A stretch of DNA of 64,000 bases from positions 8,240,326-8,304,325 of the forward strand of contig NZ_LT985361.1 in NCBI RefSeq assembly GCF_900269665.1, written 5' to 3'. Below, in pieces: positions 10,101-18,316 of the stretch. This DNA is from Nocardia suismassiliense. GTDB taxonomy: Bacteria > Actinomycetota > Actinomycetes > Mycobacteriales > Mycobacteriaceae. The stretch's first letter is position 1. Each line of letters starts with the position of its first letter. The translations under genes and the position numbers were made by a program. The notes under the pieces are model-generated. The model was given only the letters and a program-made list of their open reading frames with translations, had not been told where the DNA came from and did not search any database.

Positions 10101-10618
10101 AGCTTCTCGCGATCTTCGTTGTCCGCCCGCAGGAATCGCGCGAAATCACCCTGCGGCAGTAGCACCACCTGAAAGAACTGGTCGGCGCTCATGCCGAGCA
10201 GCCGGATGATCTCATCGCCGATATCCGGTATCCGGGAAAGGTTTTCGCCGCGCCCGTCCAACCAGGCCAGCGTCGCTTTGGCAGGGTCGGTGCGCATGCC
10301 GGTGCCGCGCAGCTTCGGGCGTTCGAACTCGGGGATACGGGTCAGGCGTACTCGCCGGCCGCCGAGGGTGGCCTCCAGGATCACCTGCGGCGGTGTCTGA
10401 TCCGGTGCATGGTCGGAGTGCAGGCGTTTGCTCTCGCCGCGGGCACCGGGGACCCGGCCGTAGAGCGCGAAGGCGATCGCGTCGAGCACGGTGGTCTTTC
10501 CCGCACCGGTCTGTCCGTGCAGCAGGAAGAGCCCGTCGGCGCCGAGCGCGTCGAAGTCGACGACCGTGGTCTCGGCGAACGGGCCGAACGCGGTCATCTC
10601 CAGCCGGTGCAGCCTCAT
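7127..10618 (-). CDS. sbcC: Exonuclease subunit SbcC (SMC/Rad50-like ATPase)
   Basis: A 1163-residue ATPase subunit of the SbcCD nuclease, which opens DNA hairpins and trims protein-blocked ends. Visible are the N-terminal Walker A 'GQTGAGKTTVLDAIAFALYG', long coiled coils, a zinc hook CxxC ('GLPCTVCGSADHPAP', about residue 563), the ABC signature 'LSGGETFMASLSLALGLAD' (about 1066) and Walker B 'LFIDEGFGGLD' (about 1100). The second coiled-coil arm holds an unusual Ala/Gly-rich low-complexity run of about 85 residues (bases ~8055-8310). The start 'MRLHRLEMTAFGPF' is typical. It lies 88 bases downstream of sbcD on the same strand. Confidence 0.95.
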   Translation of the reverse strand: MRLHRLEMTAFGPFAETTVVDFDALGADGLFLLHGQTGAGKTTVLDAIAFALYGRVPGARGESKRLHSDHAPDQTPPQVILEATLGGRRVRLTRIPEFERPKLRGTGMRTDPAKATLAWLDGRGENLSRIPDIGDEIIRLLGMSADQFFQVVLLPQGDFARFLRADNEDREKLLEKLFDTERFGSAEQWLADKRRASAADLDARKQGIDRLIAQLGVAGGTSAAETLGPLEAVGWSQDLLATARTDLTTAAAAAERCQQESARVRGLAEEQRRLHELRRRMSTARKQLDDYAAAADQRAALQAELELARRAEPVAAAIDEARDAVMLMRRRKAEALSASRQLAARLLEPGAADLGGTELVEYTNADGDVAGAREPAASVDGDRPARVKHHGAGTDRVGEVESAIAHGPAVIRDAADIDGAIRRWSGQIGALDEVRADATTANRLTRELAGLRDEDAALNTQVTKLTRLREQLPSSLATLEARLREATTAAATLPTLTAECERLQTAAAAAVELASRRTSLDHARVEFESARAAHNDAKERVLDLRERRLAGMAAELAAGLTDGLPCTVCGSADHPAPARPTAGAVAKEAEEAAVAAERAAEDARDRVFARITALERETEALTARGGDVDRVELAAALRAATDRYEDTAELAALADGLTAELARLRTDESRLHDELRESDSRRSTVAANVVTVTTRLTELNDRLRAAAGADETIDRRYARLTALVADATTLRDARADAAAACEQVAVIADRVENLARAAGFVPEQEIAAKPSAAGAGVAGTDAAAAAGGGVARAGAAGANGAGSGVAGDGAVAADAAGGGVGGADGAGDNIAGAVTADAAAADVADASVAAARDGARSAHVARGESFTAPRDEVARLTAYARVVNAASRTPQRQSGIEAELTAADRARAHAEAVLAEPEIRAAASIEPGDLTELEAAVAAAQAQLNAAVAGHAEASRRVALLEDLGGQLWAAVDRIAPLQRTHDELAGLAEVVAGRGENSRRMSLRSYVLAARLEEVAQAGSLRLRRMSGGRYEFVHTDKAGPRGRRGGLGLDIRDDYTGAIRPAKTLSGGETFMASLSLALGLADTVAAESGGLVLDTLFIDEGFGGLDADTLDAVMGVLDELRAGGRVVGVVSHVDEMRQRIPSRLHVRRGRNGSRLEATVA

Positions 10619-10706
10619 CCGGCGGCACCACCGCGGTCGGCCGTCGTGCTGCGGCGACCCGTGCGCGGACCGCTCGGTAGCGCGGGGCGAGCGGCAAGCC
10701 GCGCCC

Positions 10707-11885
10707 TCACGCCGAGAGTTCCGCTGCCGAGTCGGCGGCCGTCAGCGCCCGATCGGGTTCCGCCACGGCGGCCGCGAGCGCCCGCTCCAGCCAGGCCATT
10801 TCGCCGGCGCTGGGCTCGCCGCGGACGTCGGTGAGGAAGCTCTGCGCTACTTCGGTGTCGCGGCGGCCGTGCACCCGCTCACGGTAGCGCAATTCCGGGT
10901 TGCCTTCGGGGCGCACCCACTCGACGTGTACCGCGTGCGGGAAGCGTTCGCGCAGCTTGCGCATCGCGTCGACCGGGCGGGTCGAGTCGGTGAGCACCGC
11001 GGAGACGTAGTGCTCCTCGGCCGCCGCGTGGTCCGTATCGGTGAGCAACTCGTCGAGCGTTCCGGTGAGTTTGCTCAGGCCGCGGACCAGGGGCAGGTCG
11101 CGCCGTTCGACCGAGTGCAACCCGGCGGCGTCGAGCTCGACGATCCACACCGCCTTGCGATGTGAGCTTTCCGCGAACGAATACGGCAGCGGGGAGCCGC
11201 AATAGCGCACGGACTCCGACAGCGTCTGCGGAGAATGCAGGTGGCCGAGCGCGACATAGTCGATGCCGTCGAAGGCGGACATGGGCACGGTCTCCACGCC
11301 GCCGACCGAGATGGAGCGCTCCGAACCGGTCGCCTCGCCACCGACGACGAAGGCGTGGGCGAGCACCACCGTGCGCGTGCTGTCCCGCTGCGCGATATCC
11401 GCACGGATCCGGCGCATGGCGGCGTCGAGGATCTCCGCGTGCGAACGCGCCTGCGGCACATCGAGTTCCGCACGGGTGATGTCGGGCTCCAGGTACGGAA
11501 TGCCGTAGAACGCCACGGGACCGTGCTCGTCCTCGAGCAGTACCGGGCGGTCGGCATCGGCGACCGTGGTGCGCAGATACAGCCCGCCCGCCGCCGCGAA
11601 GCTCGCGCCCGCGCCGAGCCGCGCGGGCGAATCATGGTTGCCCGAGGTGGCGACGATCCGGGCGCCCGCCGCACGGATGGCCTCGAATCCGCGGTTGCAC
11701 ACCGCGATCGCGTCGGCACTCGGGATGGAGCGGTCGTACACGTCGCCGGGCAGCACCACCACCTCGACCGACTCCTCGGCCACCAGCTCCGCGATCGTGG
11801 CCAGTGAACGTGCCTGGTCGGCAAGCAGATCGACCCCGTGGAACGTGCGCCCGATGTGCCAGTCCGAGGTGTGCAGCATCCGCAT
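10707..11885 (-). CDS. sbcD: Exonuclease subunit SbcD (Mre11-like nuclease)
   Basis: A 392-residue calcineurin-fold nuclease, partner of SbcC. The metal-binding motifs appear in order: 'DWHIGR' near the start, 'LPGDVYDR', 'TSGNHDSPARL', 'LAHAFVVGGE' and 'ALGHLHSPQTL'. ATG 11885 is chosen because family members begin close to 'MRMLHTSDWHIGRTF'; a GTG at 11915 would add ten residues and neither start has a clear ribosome site. The C terminus has the capping domain and a short Ala-rich tail. sbcD is the upstream gene of an sbcD-sbcC operon, divergent from rmuC. Confidence 0.94.
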   Translation of the reverse strand: MRMLHTSDWHIGRTFHGVDLLADQARSLATIAELVAEESVEVVVLPGDVYDRSIPSADAIAVCNRGFEAIRAAGARIVATSGNHDSPARLGAGASFAAAGGLYLRTTVADADRPVLLEDEHGPVAFYGIPYLEPDITRAELDVPQARSHAEILDAAMRRIRADIAQRDSTRTVVLAHAFVVGGEATGSERSISVGGVETVPMSAFDGIDYVALGHLHSPQTLSESVRYCGSPLPYSFAESSHRKAVWIVELDAAGLHSVERRDLPLVRGLSKLTGTLDELLTDTDHAAAEEHYVSAVLTDSTRPVDAMRKLRERFPHAVHVEWVRPEGNPELRYRERVHGRRDTEVAQSFLTDVRGEPSAGEMAWLERALAAAVAEPDRALTAADSAAELSA

Positions 11886-12278
11886 CCGCGAAACCGTAGG
11901 CCACCGCACCGACACAATTCAATTGCCGTGGCCGCCGTGTCGGATTGCCGCCCTTTTCTCCGGCGTGTCAGCGGTGATTCGTCCGGCACTTCGATGGCTG
12001 TTCTGCGGCGCACGCACACCTGCTGGCACCGATTCGTGCCGCGAGGTTGTCCCGCTCAGAGTTCCACCGCGAGCAAGGTTTTCGGTGCAGCTCCCTGCGG
12101 CGGCGTGCCTCGGGCGACCCACGACCAGCGGCCGCGAAGCGAGGTAGGTCACGAATTCGATTGCCCCGTCATGACCGAGCGCGCCGTATGTACGGCTTGA
12201 CCACCTCGTTTGCCGACACGGCGCTGGGTAATTGCCAACCGGCGGTACTTGTCGGTGGCGTGCGGCACTATCGGCGTT
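11886..12278. promoter_or_regulatory. Divergent intergenic region sbcD / rmuC
   Basis: About 390 bases between the divergent sbcD and rmuC genes. I see no gene with a ribosome site or plausible product on either strand; long open frames here are read-throughs of rmuC shadows. It presumably holds both promoters, but no operator stands out. Confidence 0.45.
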
Positions 12279-13436
12279 ATGACCGCACCGATGCTTGTCG
12301 CACTGATGCTGGTATTCGCCGCTGGAGTCGGACTCGGCTGGCTCGGCCATGCCGCGCGCGCCGGGCATCGGGCCACCGCGGCGGAGGCAAGACTGGCCGC
12401 GGCCACCGACAACGAGCGGCTGCTGCGGCAGTCGCTCACCGCGGCGAACGAGGATGCGGCGCGCAGGCATTCGCACGCGATCGGCGCCATGGTCGACCCG
12501 CTGCGCGAGGCGGTCGGCGCGCTGAACCAGCACATCCAGCAGGTCGAGCATCATCGGATCAACGCGTATTCGGGTCTGCGCGAGCAGGTGGCGGGCATGC
12601 AGCGCACCTCGCTGCAACTGACCAGCCAGACCAGCCAGCTGGTCGCCGCGCTGCGGGCGCCGCAGGTGCGCGGGCGATGGGGCGAGATCCAATTGGAGCG
12701 CGTGGTCGAACTCGCCGGCATGACCAGGCACGTCGACTTCGACACCCAGGTGACGCGCGCGGCCCGCGGCAACGGCGCGGGCGACCGGACCGGCAACGTA
12801 CGGCCCGACCTGGTGGTGAACCTGGCGGGCGGCAGGCACATCGTGGTCGACGCCAAGGTCCCGTTCAGTGCCTATCTCGACGCCAGCACGGTCGACGATC
12901 CGGATATGCGGGCCGAGCATCTCACCAGGCATGCGAAACACCTACGCGGGCATATCGACCAGCTGGCCGACAAGGCGTATTGGGCGGCATTCGATCCGGC
13001 ACCGGAGTTCGTCGTGCTGTTCGTGCCCGGCGATCCGTTCCTGGATGCCGCGCTGACCACCGACTCCGGCTTGCTGGAGTACGCGTTCGGCCGGAACGTG
13101 ATCCTCGCGACGCCGACCACTTTGATCGCCTTGCTGCGCACGGTCGCGTTCAGCTGGCGGCAAGAAGCACTGTCCCGGGATATGGCAACCGTTCAGCAAT
13201 TAGGCAAGGAGTTGTATGCCCGGCTCGGCATGACCGGCCGCCATCTGGATCGGCTCGGCGCGCAACTCGGTAAGGCCGTGGACGCTTTCAACTACACCGT
13301 GGCATCGGTGGAATCGCGGGTCATGGTCACCGCACGCAAACTGCACGACCTGGAAATTGCGGAAGAGGAGGTGCCGGCAATCCAGCGGGTGGATTCCTGG
13401 CCACGCGCGGTGGGCTTCGCCGACGCCGCTGATTAG
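12279..13436 (+). CDS. rmuC: DNA recombination protein RmuC
   Basis: A 385-residue RmuC-family protein, proposed to limit inversions at short inverted repeats. One membrane segment (residues ~4-25) is followed by a coiled region and the RmuC domain: 'RGRWGEIQLERVVELAGM', 'RPDLVVNLAGGRHIVVDAKV', 'EFVVLFVPGDPFLDAAL' and 'ATPTTLIALLRTVAFSW'. The domain belongs to the PD-(D/E)XK nuclease-like group; 'VDAKV' fits the catalytic strand. ATG 12279 places the membrane segment right at the N terminus; an open frame reaches 12210 without support. Having rmuC beside sbcCD makes this a DNA-end processing neighbourhood. Confidence 0.92.
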   Translation: MTAPMLVALMLVFAAGVGLGWLGHAARAGHRATAAEARLAAATDNERLLRQSLTAANEDAARRHSHAIGAMVDPLREAVGALNQHIQQVEHHRINAYSGLREQVAGMQRTSLQLTSQTSQLVAALRAPQVRGRWGEIQLERVVELAGMTRHVDFDTQVTRAARGNGAGDRTGNVRPDLVVNLAGGRHIVVDAKVPFSAYLDASTVDDPDMRAEHLTRHAKHLRGHIDQLADKAYWAAFDPAPEFVVLFVPGDPFLDAALTTDSGLLEYAFGRNVILATPTTLIALLRTVAFSWRQEALSRDMATVQQLGKELYARLGMTGRHLDRLGAQLGKAVDAFNYTVASVESRVMVTARKLHDLEIAEEEVPAIQRVDSWPRAVGFADAAD

Positions 13437-13493
13437 CCGGGTAACCGCCGTGCCATAACGCCCTCCGGCGCGGCGCCGGTTAGTGTTCACAAT

Positions 13494-14372
13494 GTGGCTG
13501 CTTCCCAACGTGTGCGAACCCGGGTGCCCGCGCCGCAACGCTCGATACTGCCGACCGTTCCGGGTCTCCCGGTGGGTGCGGCGGTCCTGATCGCGGTTGC
13601 CTGCACGTTTCTGGGTTTCTTGATCGATGCGAACGGCGACAGTACCGATCTGACCGGTACCTTCGCCGCGCTGTACATCGTCGGTTGTCTGGCAGCCGTG
13701 CTGACGGTCCGCTATCGCGGCCTGTTCACCACCATGGTGCTGCCGCCGTTGCTGTTGTTCATCGCCGTCCCGCTCGCCTACAAGCAGCTGACCGGCGTCG
13801 CGATGAGTTCGATCACCGAAATCCTGCTGAAGCTGGCGGTCCCGCTGGTGGAGCGGTTCCCCACCATGTTCCTCGCCACCGCCCTGGTGCTGCTGATCGG
13901 TGGGGCGCGCATCATGATGCAGCGCCGTGGCGAGCCCGGCGAGCGCGCGGCGGAATCGCGGCGCGGCGAAAGCTGGGGCCGGACCGCCACCAAGCGCCCG
14001 CGCTCCGGCCGAACCGGCGCCGCAGGCCTGGCCGAGTCGGCCCGCCGCCGCACCCGCCGCCCCAAGGACGAAGCAGACGACCTCGAGCACGACCTCGAGG
14101 AGAAGGCCCCGCGGCCGTCCCGCCGGCCCGCACCCTCCGTTGCCGACGCACCGCCGCGGGTCGCCGCGCCTGCCCGGCCTCGCGAGGGGCGCCCCGCCCC
14201 GCGCACCGGCGCCCGGCCCGCCGCGGCGCCACCACGCACGGACAACGAACCGCCGCGCGGCAATCCGCCGCGCCGCCGGGGCGACCTGCCGCCGCCGCAC
14301 CCCCAGCCCAACGTGCGCTACCGCGAACGGGATTCGAGCCGCACCGACCGACGCAGGCCCGAGAACCTATAG
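13494..14372 (+). CDS. DUF6542 membrane protein (Rv1111c-like)
   Basis: A 292-residue protein with four hydrophobic segments in its first ~145 residues ('LPVGAAVLIAVACTFLGFLI', 'LTGTFAALYIVGCLAAVLTV', 'TMVLPPLLLFIAVPLAY', 'FPTMFLATALVLLIGGARI'). A long cytosolic tail follows, very rich in Arg and Pro. The layout fits the actinobacterial DUF6542 family, and M. tuberculosis carries such a gene (Rv1111c) next to lytB2; here ispH is ~2 kb away. The tail has no recognisable domain and is probably disordered. GTG 13494 is the likely start, without a clear ribosome site, so it may be leaderless. Function unknown. Confidence 0.8.
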   Translation: MAASQRVRTRVPAPQRSILPTVPGLPVGAAVLIAVACTFLGFLIDANGDSTDLTGTFAALYIVGCLAAVLTVRYRGLFTTMVLPPLLLFIAVPLAYKQLTGVAMSSITEILLKLAVPLVERFPTMFLATALVLLIGGARIMMQRRGEPGERAAESRRGESWGRTATKRPRSGRTGAAGLAESARRRTRRPKDEADDLEHDLEEKAPRPSRRPAPSVADAPPRVAAPARPREGRPAPRTGARPAAAPPRTDNEPPRGNPPRRRGDLPPPHPQPNVRYRERDSSRTDRRRPENL

Positions 14373-14386
14373 CCGCGGTCGTTCAG

Positions 14387-15331
14387 TTAGTTCAGTCCGC
14401 CTGCGAACGGCATCGACCGCCAGTACTCGATGGACGGTGTCAAAGCCTCGGAGAGTATGGGCAGCTGCGGCACCACCGCGAGACAGGCCAGCGTTCTGGC
14501 CATGCCTACGGCGTTGATGAAACGCATCAGGCGTTCGTCCAGTGGGCGCAGGCCTCGGCGCTCCGCCGCGGCGTTGTACGCGGCCTCGCATTCGGGGCCC
14601 AGAAACGCCAGATCCCATTCGACCGGGCCGAGCGTGGTCAGCTCGAAGTCGGCATACAGCGGTCCACCCGGGGTGTGCACGACATTGACCGCGGGAGCGT
14701 CCCCGTGGATCGGCTGGAGATCGATACCGGGGAACTCCGCCTCGAACGCCGCACGCGACCGGATGACGGGCTCCAGGATCTCCCATTCCCGCTGCGCACG
14801 ATCGAGATCCGCGGCATCGATGAGGTCGGGACTCTGCGCGAGGGCGGCCAGGCTCTCCGTGACCACCGCCGGTTCGGCCGAGGACAGGAACGGCAGCTCG
14901 CCCGGGTAAGCGCGCAGCGCGGCGTGCAGGTCCGCGATCAGACCGCAGTTGTGCGCGTAGTCGGGCTCGACGCTCGCGTCCACCTCGACGAACTGCCAGA
15001 ACGTCATCGAGAAACCGTTGCGCCGCACGGGTTCCCGCGGCACGAGCGGGCTCGGCGGAATCACCGGGACGCCCTGCTCCGCCAGCCACGCCACCACCTC
15101 GAGCTCCGAACGCTGGCGTGTCGTTTGCGGGTCGAGGTCGGGCGAGAGCAGGACGGTGGGCACCCGGACCACCACGGGTGACGGGGCGAGGTGCACGACC
15201 ACGGAGAACGCATCGTGCAACACCTTCGGGTCGGTCACCGTCAGCCCGAGGTCACGGCCCGCCTCGACCGCCGCGGCAACCGCCCGGGTGGTGCGGGCGG
15301 CAAGCTGGTCGGATGTCATGGCTGCTGGCAT
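14387..15331 (-). CDS. Aminoglycoside phosphotransferase (APH) family protein
   Basis: A 314-residue kinase-like protein of the APH/choline-kinase superfamily. The catalytic loop 'LQPIHGDAPAVNVVHTPGG' gives H-G-D-x4-N, and 'YADFELTTLGPVEWDLAFL' supplies the metal-binding D-F-E. An N-lobe strand 'SPVVVRVPTVLLSPDL' precedes a Pro-rich linker. Such proteins phosphorylate small molecules or metabolites, and most are not drug-resistance enzymes; the substrate cannot be told. ATG 15331 and ATG 15319 are both possible starts, neither with a strong ribosome site. It is convergent with the DUF6542 gene (14-base gap) and reads away from the repeat block. Confidence 0.83.
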   Translation of the reverse strand: MPAAMTSDQLAARTTRAVAAAVEAGRDLGLTVTDPKVLHDAFSVVVHLAPSPVVVRVPTVLLSPDLDPQTTRQRSELEVVAWLAEQGVPVIPPSPLVPREPVRRNGFSMTFWQFVEVDASVEPDYAHNCGLIADLHAALRAYPGELPFLSSAEPAVVTESLAALAQSPDLIDAADLDRAQREWEILEPVIRSRAAFEAEFPGIDLQPIHGDAPAVNVVHTPGGPLYADFELTTLGPVEWDLAFLGPECEAAYNAAAERRGLRPLDERLMRFINAVGMARTLACLAVVPQLPILSEALTPSIEYWRSMPFAGGLN

Positions 15332-15439
15332 GCCGCGATGGTGTCAGGCCGGGCAGCCCTGGCGCGACATATTTATCGCGCCGCGCACCGGAACCGGCTT
15401 CGGACGCTGATCCGACACAACGCGCCGGGCATAGTCGGC

Positions 15440-16205
15440 CATACGGCTAGGCGCAGGGCGATCAAATCGGCATCGAGCGGGTCTCCGGCCACCACGTCCC
15501 CCTCGCGAGCACCACCAGCAGCCAACGGGACACCACGGCGGCAACCACCGAGAGACGCCGCCACCACGTCCCGTTCGTGCGTAGCGTCGGTGGCGGCGGG
15601 GACATAACGGCCGCCGCCAGGCCCTTACGGCGATCGCAGCGGACACTGCGGCGGGTCGGGCCGCCCCACGCCCCACCCTCAAACACCATCCACACCGACG
15701 GGACACCACAGCGGCAATCACCGAGTCGAACCCGCCGCCATGTCCCCCTCGCGAACGCCACCAACGGCCAACGGGACACCACGGCGTCAACCACCGAGTG
15801 ACGCAGCCGCCACGTCCCGTTCGTGCGTAGCGTCGGTGGCGGCGGGGACATGACGGCGGGTGTCAGGCCATTACGGCGATCAGAGCGGACCCATGGCAGC
15901 AACGAGCGGGTCGGGCCGCCACCACGCCTCATCCGCAAACGCCATCCGCACCATCGGCACACCACAGCGGCAATCACCGAGTCGAACCCGCCGCCGTGTC
16001 CCCCTCGCGAACGCCATCAACGGCCAACGGGACACCACGGCGGCGATAACCGAGTGACGCAGCCTCCATGTCCCGTTCGTGCGTAGCGTCGGTGGCGGCG
16101 GGGACATGGCGGCGGGCGTCAGGTCTTTACGGCGATCAAGCGGACACCATGGCGGCATCGAGCGGGTCGGGCCGCCACCACGTCCCATCCGCGAACGCCA
16201 TCCAC
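15440..16205. repeat. Tandem repeat block, ~250 bp units, about 3.5 copies
   Basis: The phrase CCCGTTCGTGCGTAGCGTCG followed by GTGGCGGCGGGGACAT starts at 15570, 15816 and 16072, spacing 246 and 256 bases. Nearly all of each unit is shared, and the tail of an earlier unit precedes the first (15440-15564). Each unit contains several GTCCC...GGGAC inverted pairs and two copies of a GGGACACCAC-GCGGC-AA-CACCGAGT module. The open frames on both strands are Arg/Pro/His-rich and have no ribosome sites, so I regard the block as non-coding. No integrase, Cas gene or transposase is nearby. Confidence 0.8.
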
Positions 16206-16208
16206 ACC

Positions 16209-16351
16209 CAGCTCGACGCCGAATGGTTCGGCGCAGCTCGACGCCGAATGGTTCGGCGCAGCTCGACGCCGGATGGTTCACGGCAGCTCAACGGCGCGTC
16301 CTTCGCCGCAGCTCAAGGCCGCATGCTTCGCCGCAGCTCAGCGGCGGGTGG
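16209..16351. repeat. 25 bp tandem repeats, five full copies plus a partial
   Basis: Units starting CAGCTCGACGCC begin at 16209, 16234, 16259, 16284, 16309 and 16334, an exact 25-base period. The first two units are identical and the later ones drift, but keep CAGCTC at the start. The array follows the 250 bp repeats directly and ends ~38 bases from the ispH stop. No unique spacers separate the units, so it is not a CRISPR array. Confidence 0.88.
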
Positions 16352-16388
16352 TCGTGCGAGTGACCAGCACCAGATGGTTCGGCGGGGA

Positions 16389-17399
16389 TCAGCGCCGGGT
16401 AGTGCGCAGCTCGCGGGGCAGCGAGAAGACCAAGGTTTCGTTCGCCGTGGTCACCGGCTGAACATCGGCGTAGCCGTGCTCCTCGAGCATGTCCAGCACA
16501 CCGCGGACCAGGATCTCCGGCACCGAAGCGCCCGAGGTGATGCCGACGGTGCGGACGTCGGTGAGCCAGGCGGGGTCCACCTCGCGGGCGTAGTCGACGA
16601 GGTAGGAGGCTTTGGCACCAGCATTGAGCGCGACCTCGACCAGGCGCACCGAGTTCGAGGAGTTGCGCGAGCCGACGACGATCACCAGATCGCATTCCGG
16701 CGCCATCGCCTTCACCGCGACCTGACGGTTCTGGGTGGCGTAGCAGATGTCGTCGCTGGGCGGATCCTGCAGCGCGGGGAAGCGCTCGCGCAGCCGCTGC
16801 ACCGTCTCCATCGTCTCATCGACGCTCAGCGTGGTCTGTGAGAGCCAAATCACCTTCGACTCGTCGCGCACAGTGACCTTGTCCACCGAGGCGGGGCCGT
16901 CCACCAGCTGCACGTGCTCGGGCGCCTCGCCCGCCGTGCCCTCGACTTCCTCGTGGCCTTCGTGGCCGATCAGCAGGATGTCGTAGTCGTCGCGGGCGAA
17001 CCGCTTGGCCTCCTGATGCACCTTCGTCACCAGCGGGCAGGTCGCGTCGATGGTGTGCAGGTTGCGGGCGGCGGCCGAGCTGTGCACCGCGGGTGAGACA
17101 CCGTGTGCGGAGAACACCACCACCGAGCCCTCGGGCACCTCGTCGGTCTCGTCGACGAAGATGACGCCCTGCTCACGCAGCGTTTCCACGACGTGGCGGT
17201 TGTGCACGATCTCCTTGCGCACGTAGATCGGCGCACCATGCTTCTCGAGCGTCTTCTCGACGGTCTCCACCGCTCGGTCCACGCCGGCGCAGTACCCCCG
17301 CGGCTCGGCGAGCAGCACCCGCTTGCCGCCGACGGGATCGACGGTTCCGGCACCCGCGGAGCGGGTGATTCCGACGTTCAAGGGTATGGCCGAGGACAT
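16389..17399 (-). CDS. ispH: 4-hydroxy-3-methylbut-2-enyl diphosphate reductase (IspH/LytB)
   Basis: A 336-residue iron-sulfur enzyme for the last step of the MEP isoprenoid pathway, making IPP and DMAPP. The three cluster cysteines are in 'PRGYCAGVDRAV', 'DATCPLVTKVH' and 'ICYATQNRQVAV'; 'SSNSVRLVEVA' is the usual substrate-binding stretch. The C terminus ends in 'LPRELRTTRR'. The first ~25 residues before 'KRVLLAEPRGYC' are variable, so the start may be a little later. It is divergent from the lipid-droplet protein gene, as lytB2 (Rv1110) is from Rv1109c in M. tuberculosis. The repeat block lies just past its 3' end. Confidence 0.97.
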   Translation of the reverse strand: MSSAIPLNVGITRSAGAGTVDPVGGKRVLLAEPRGYCAGVDRAVETVEKTLEKHGAPIYVRKEIVHNRHVVETLREQGVIFVDETDEVPEGSVVVFSAHGVSPAVHSSAAARNLHTIDATCPLVTKVHQEAKRFARDDYDILLIGHEGHEEVEGTAGEAPEHVQLVDGPASVDKVTVRDESKVIWLSQTTLSVDETMETVQRLRERFPALQDPPSDDICYATQNRQVAVKAMAPECDLVIVVGSRNSSNSVRLVEVALNAGAKASYLVDYAREVDPAWLTDVRTVGITSGASVPEILVRGVLDMLEEHGYADVQPVTTANETLVFSLPRELRTTRR

Positions 17400-17562
17400 G
17401 CCGACAGCTTACGTGCGCCGACCGACTATCCGCCGTCCGGGCAGTGCGCCGAAGTCGCTACCGTGCGGCGAGGCGTGGTCCGTGCGCGCCGGGACATGAG
17501 CCAGAATCACTCTCGTGAGCCCCGACCTTTGCATAGCACACCATTTCGGGCAGGCTAGGACC

Positions 17563-18240
17563 ATGTTTCGACCACCGTTCCTGGCCCGGGTAGCCGCCGG
17601 GGCCGCCGTTTACGCCGTTGAGGAAACTCGTCGGCTACCCACGGCCGCAATGAATTTACCGATCACCGCCATCAGCCAGCTGCTGCAGACGACGATGCAC
17701 GTCCAGCAGTTCGTAACGAGCCTCGCGCTCAAGGGCGACGCGGTCTTCGATCGACTGGCCAATGCTCCGGAGGAACAGCCGGAGTGGGCCACCTTCGACG
17801 AGGACCTCGACCCGGAGCCGACCCACAGCGGCAGCACGACGCGCACCAGCCGCTTCGACCTGTACGCCGCCGACGACCCCGAGCCGGCCACCTACACGGC
17901 TCGCGAGACACTGCCCGCCGAAGCCGCCGCCCGTGCCGCCGAGGGCAACGGCCACAGCACCTCGGTGCCGAGTGCCGACGAGCCGGAAACCGCTGAGCCG
18001 GTGTCGGAAACCAAACTCGAGATCGTCCCCGCGGCCGACCCCGCGCCGGAGATCAGCGTGCCCGAAGTAGCCACCCGCTACGACTATGGCGGCATGACCC
18101 TGGCTCAGCTGCGCGCCCGCCTGCGCATGCTGACCGTCGAAGACCTCACCGCGCTGCTGGATTACGAGCAGCAGACCCGCAACCGGGCGCCGTTCGTGAC
18201 CATGCTGACGAATCGGATCGCCACCGTGCAGGCGCAGTGA
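17563..18240 (+). CDS. Lipid droplet-associated protein (Rv1109c-like)
   Basis: A 225-residue protein with an N-terminal amphipathic/hydrophobic part ('MFRPPFLARVAAGAAVYAVE', then 'AISQLLQTTMHVQQFVTSLA'). An acidic Pro/Glu-rich middle and a short C-terminal helical domain ('GGMTLAQLRARLRMLTVEDL') follow. The layout and its place between ispH and xseA match the Rv1109c family, whose Rhodococcus relative is a lipid-droplet coat protein. ATG 17563 is preferred to GTG 17515 because family members begin right at the amphipathic helix and AGGA precedes it. It would bind storage-lipid droplets; that role is taken from the family. Confidence 0.82.
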   Translation: MFRPPFLARVAAGAAVYAVEETRRLPTAAMNLPITAISQLLQTTMHVQQFVTSLALKGDAVFDRLANAPEEQPEWATFDEDLDPEPTHSGSTTRTSRFDLYAADDPEPATYTARETLPAEAAARAAEGNGHSTSVPSADEPETAEPVSETKLEIVPAADPAPEISVPEVATRYDYGGMTLAQLRARLRMLTVEDLTALLDYEQQTRNRAPFVTMLTNRIATVQAQ

Positions 18241-18316
18241 CCGAAACCATGCGCGTGCGCCTCCTCGGGGTGCCCAGCCTCGGCTGCCACGCACACCTTC
18301 GTCGACGGTTGGCCGG

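Noticed and set aside
11919..12941. 340-residue minus-strand frame across rmuC
   Set aside because: Shadow frame overlapping the conserved RmuC domain; no ribosome site or plausible domain.
15557..16281. Protein-coding genes in the repeat block
   Set aside because: Frames on both strands are Arg/Pro/His-rich, lack ribosome sites and simply follow the repeat period.
15440..16350. CRISPR array
   Set aside because: The repeats are contiguous and drifted, have no unique spacers, and no Cas gene is present.
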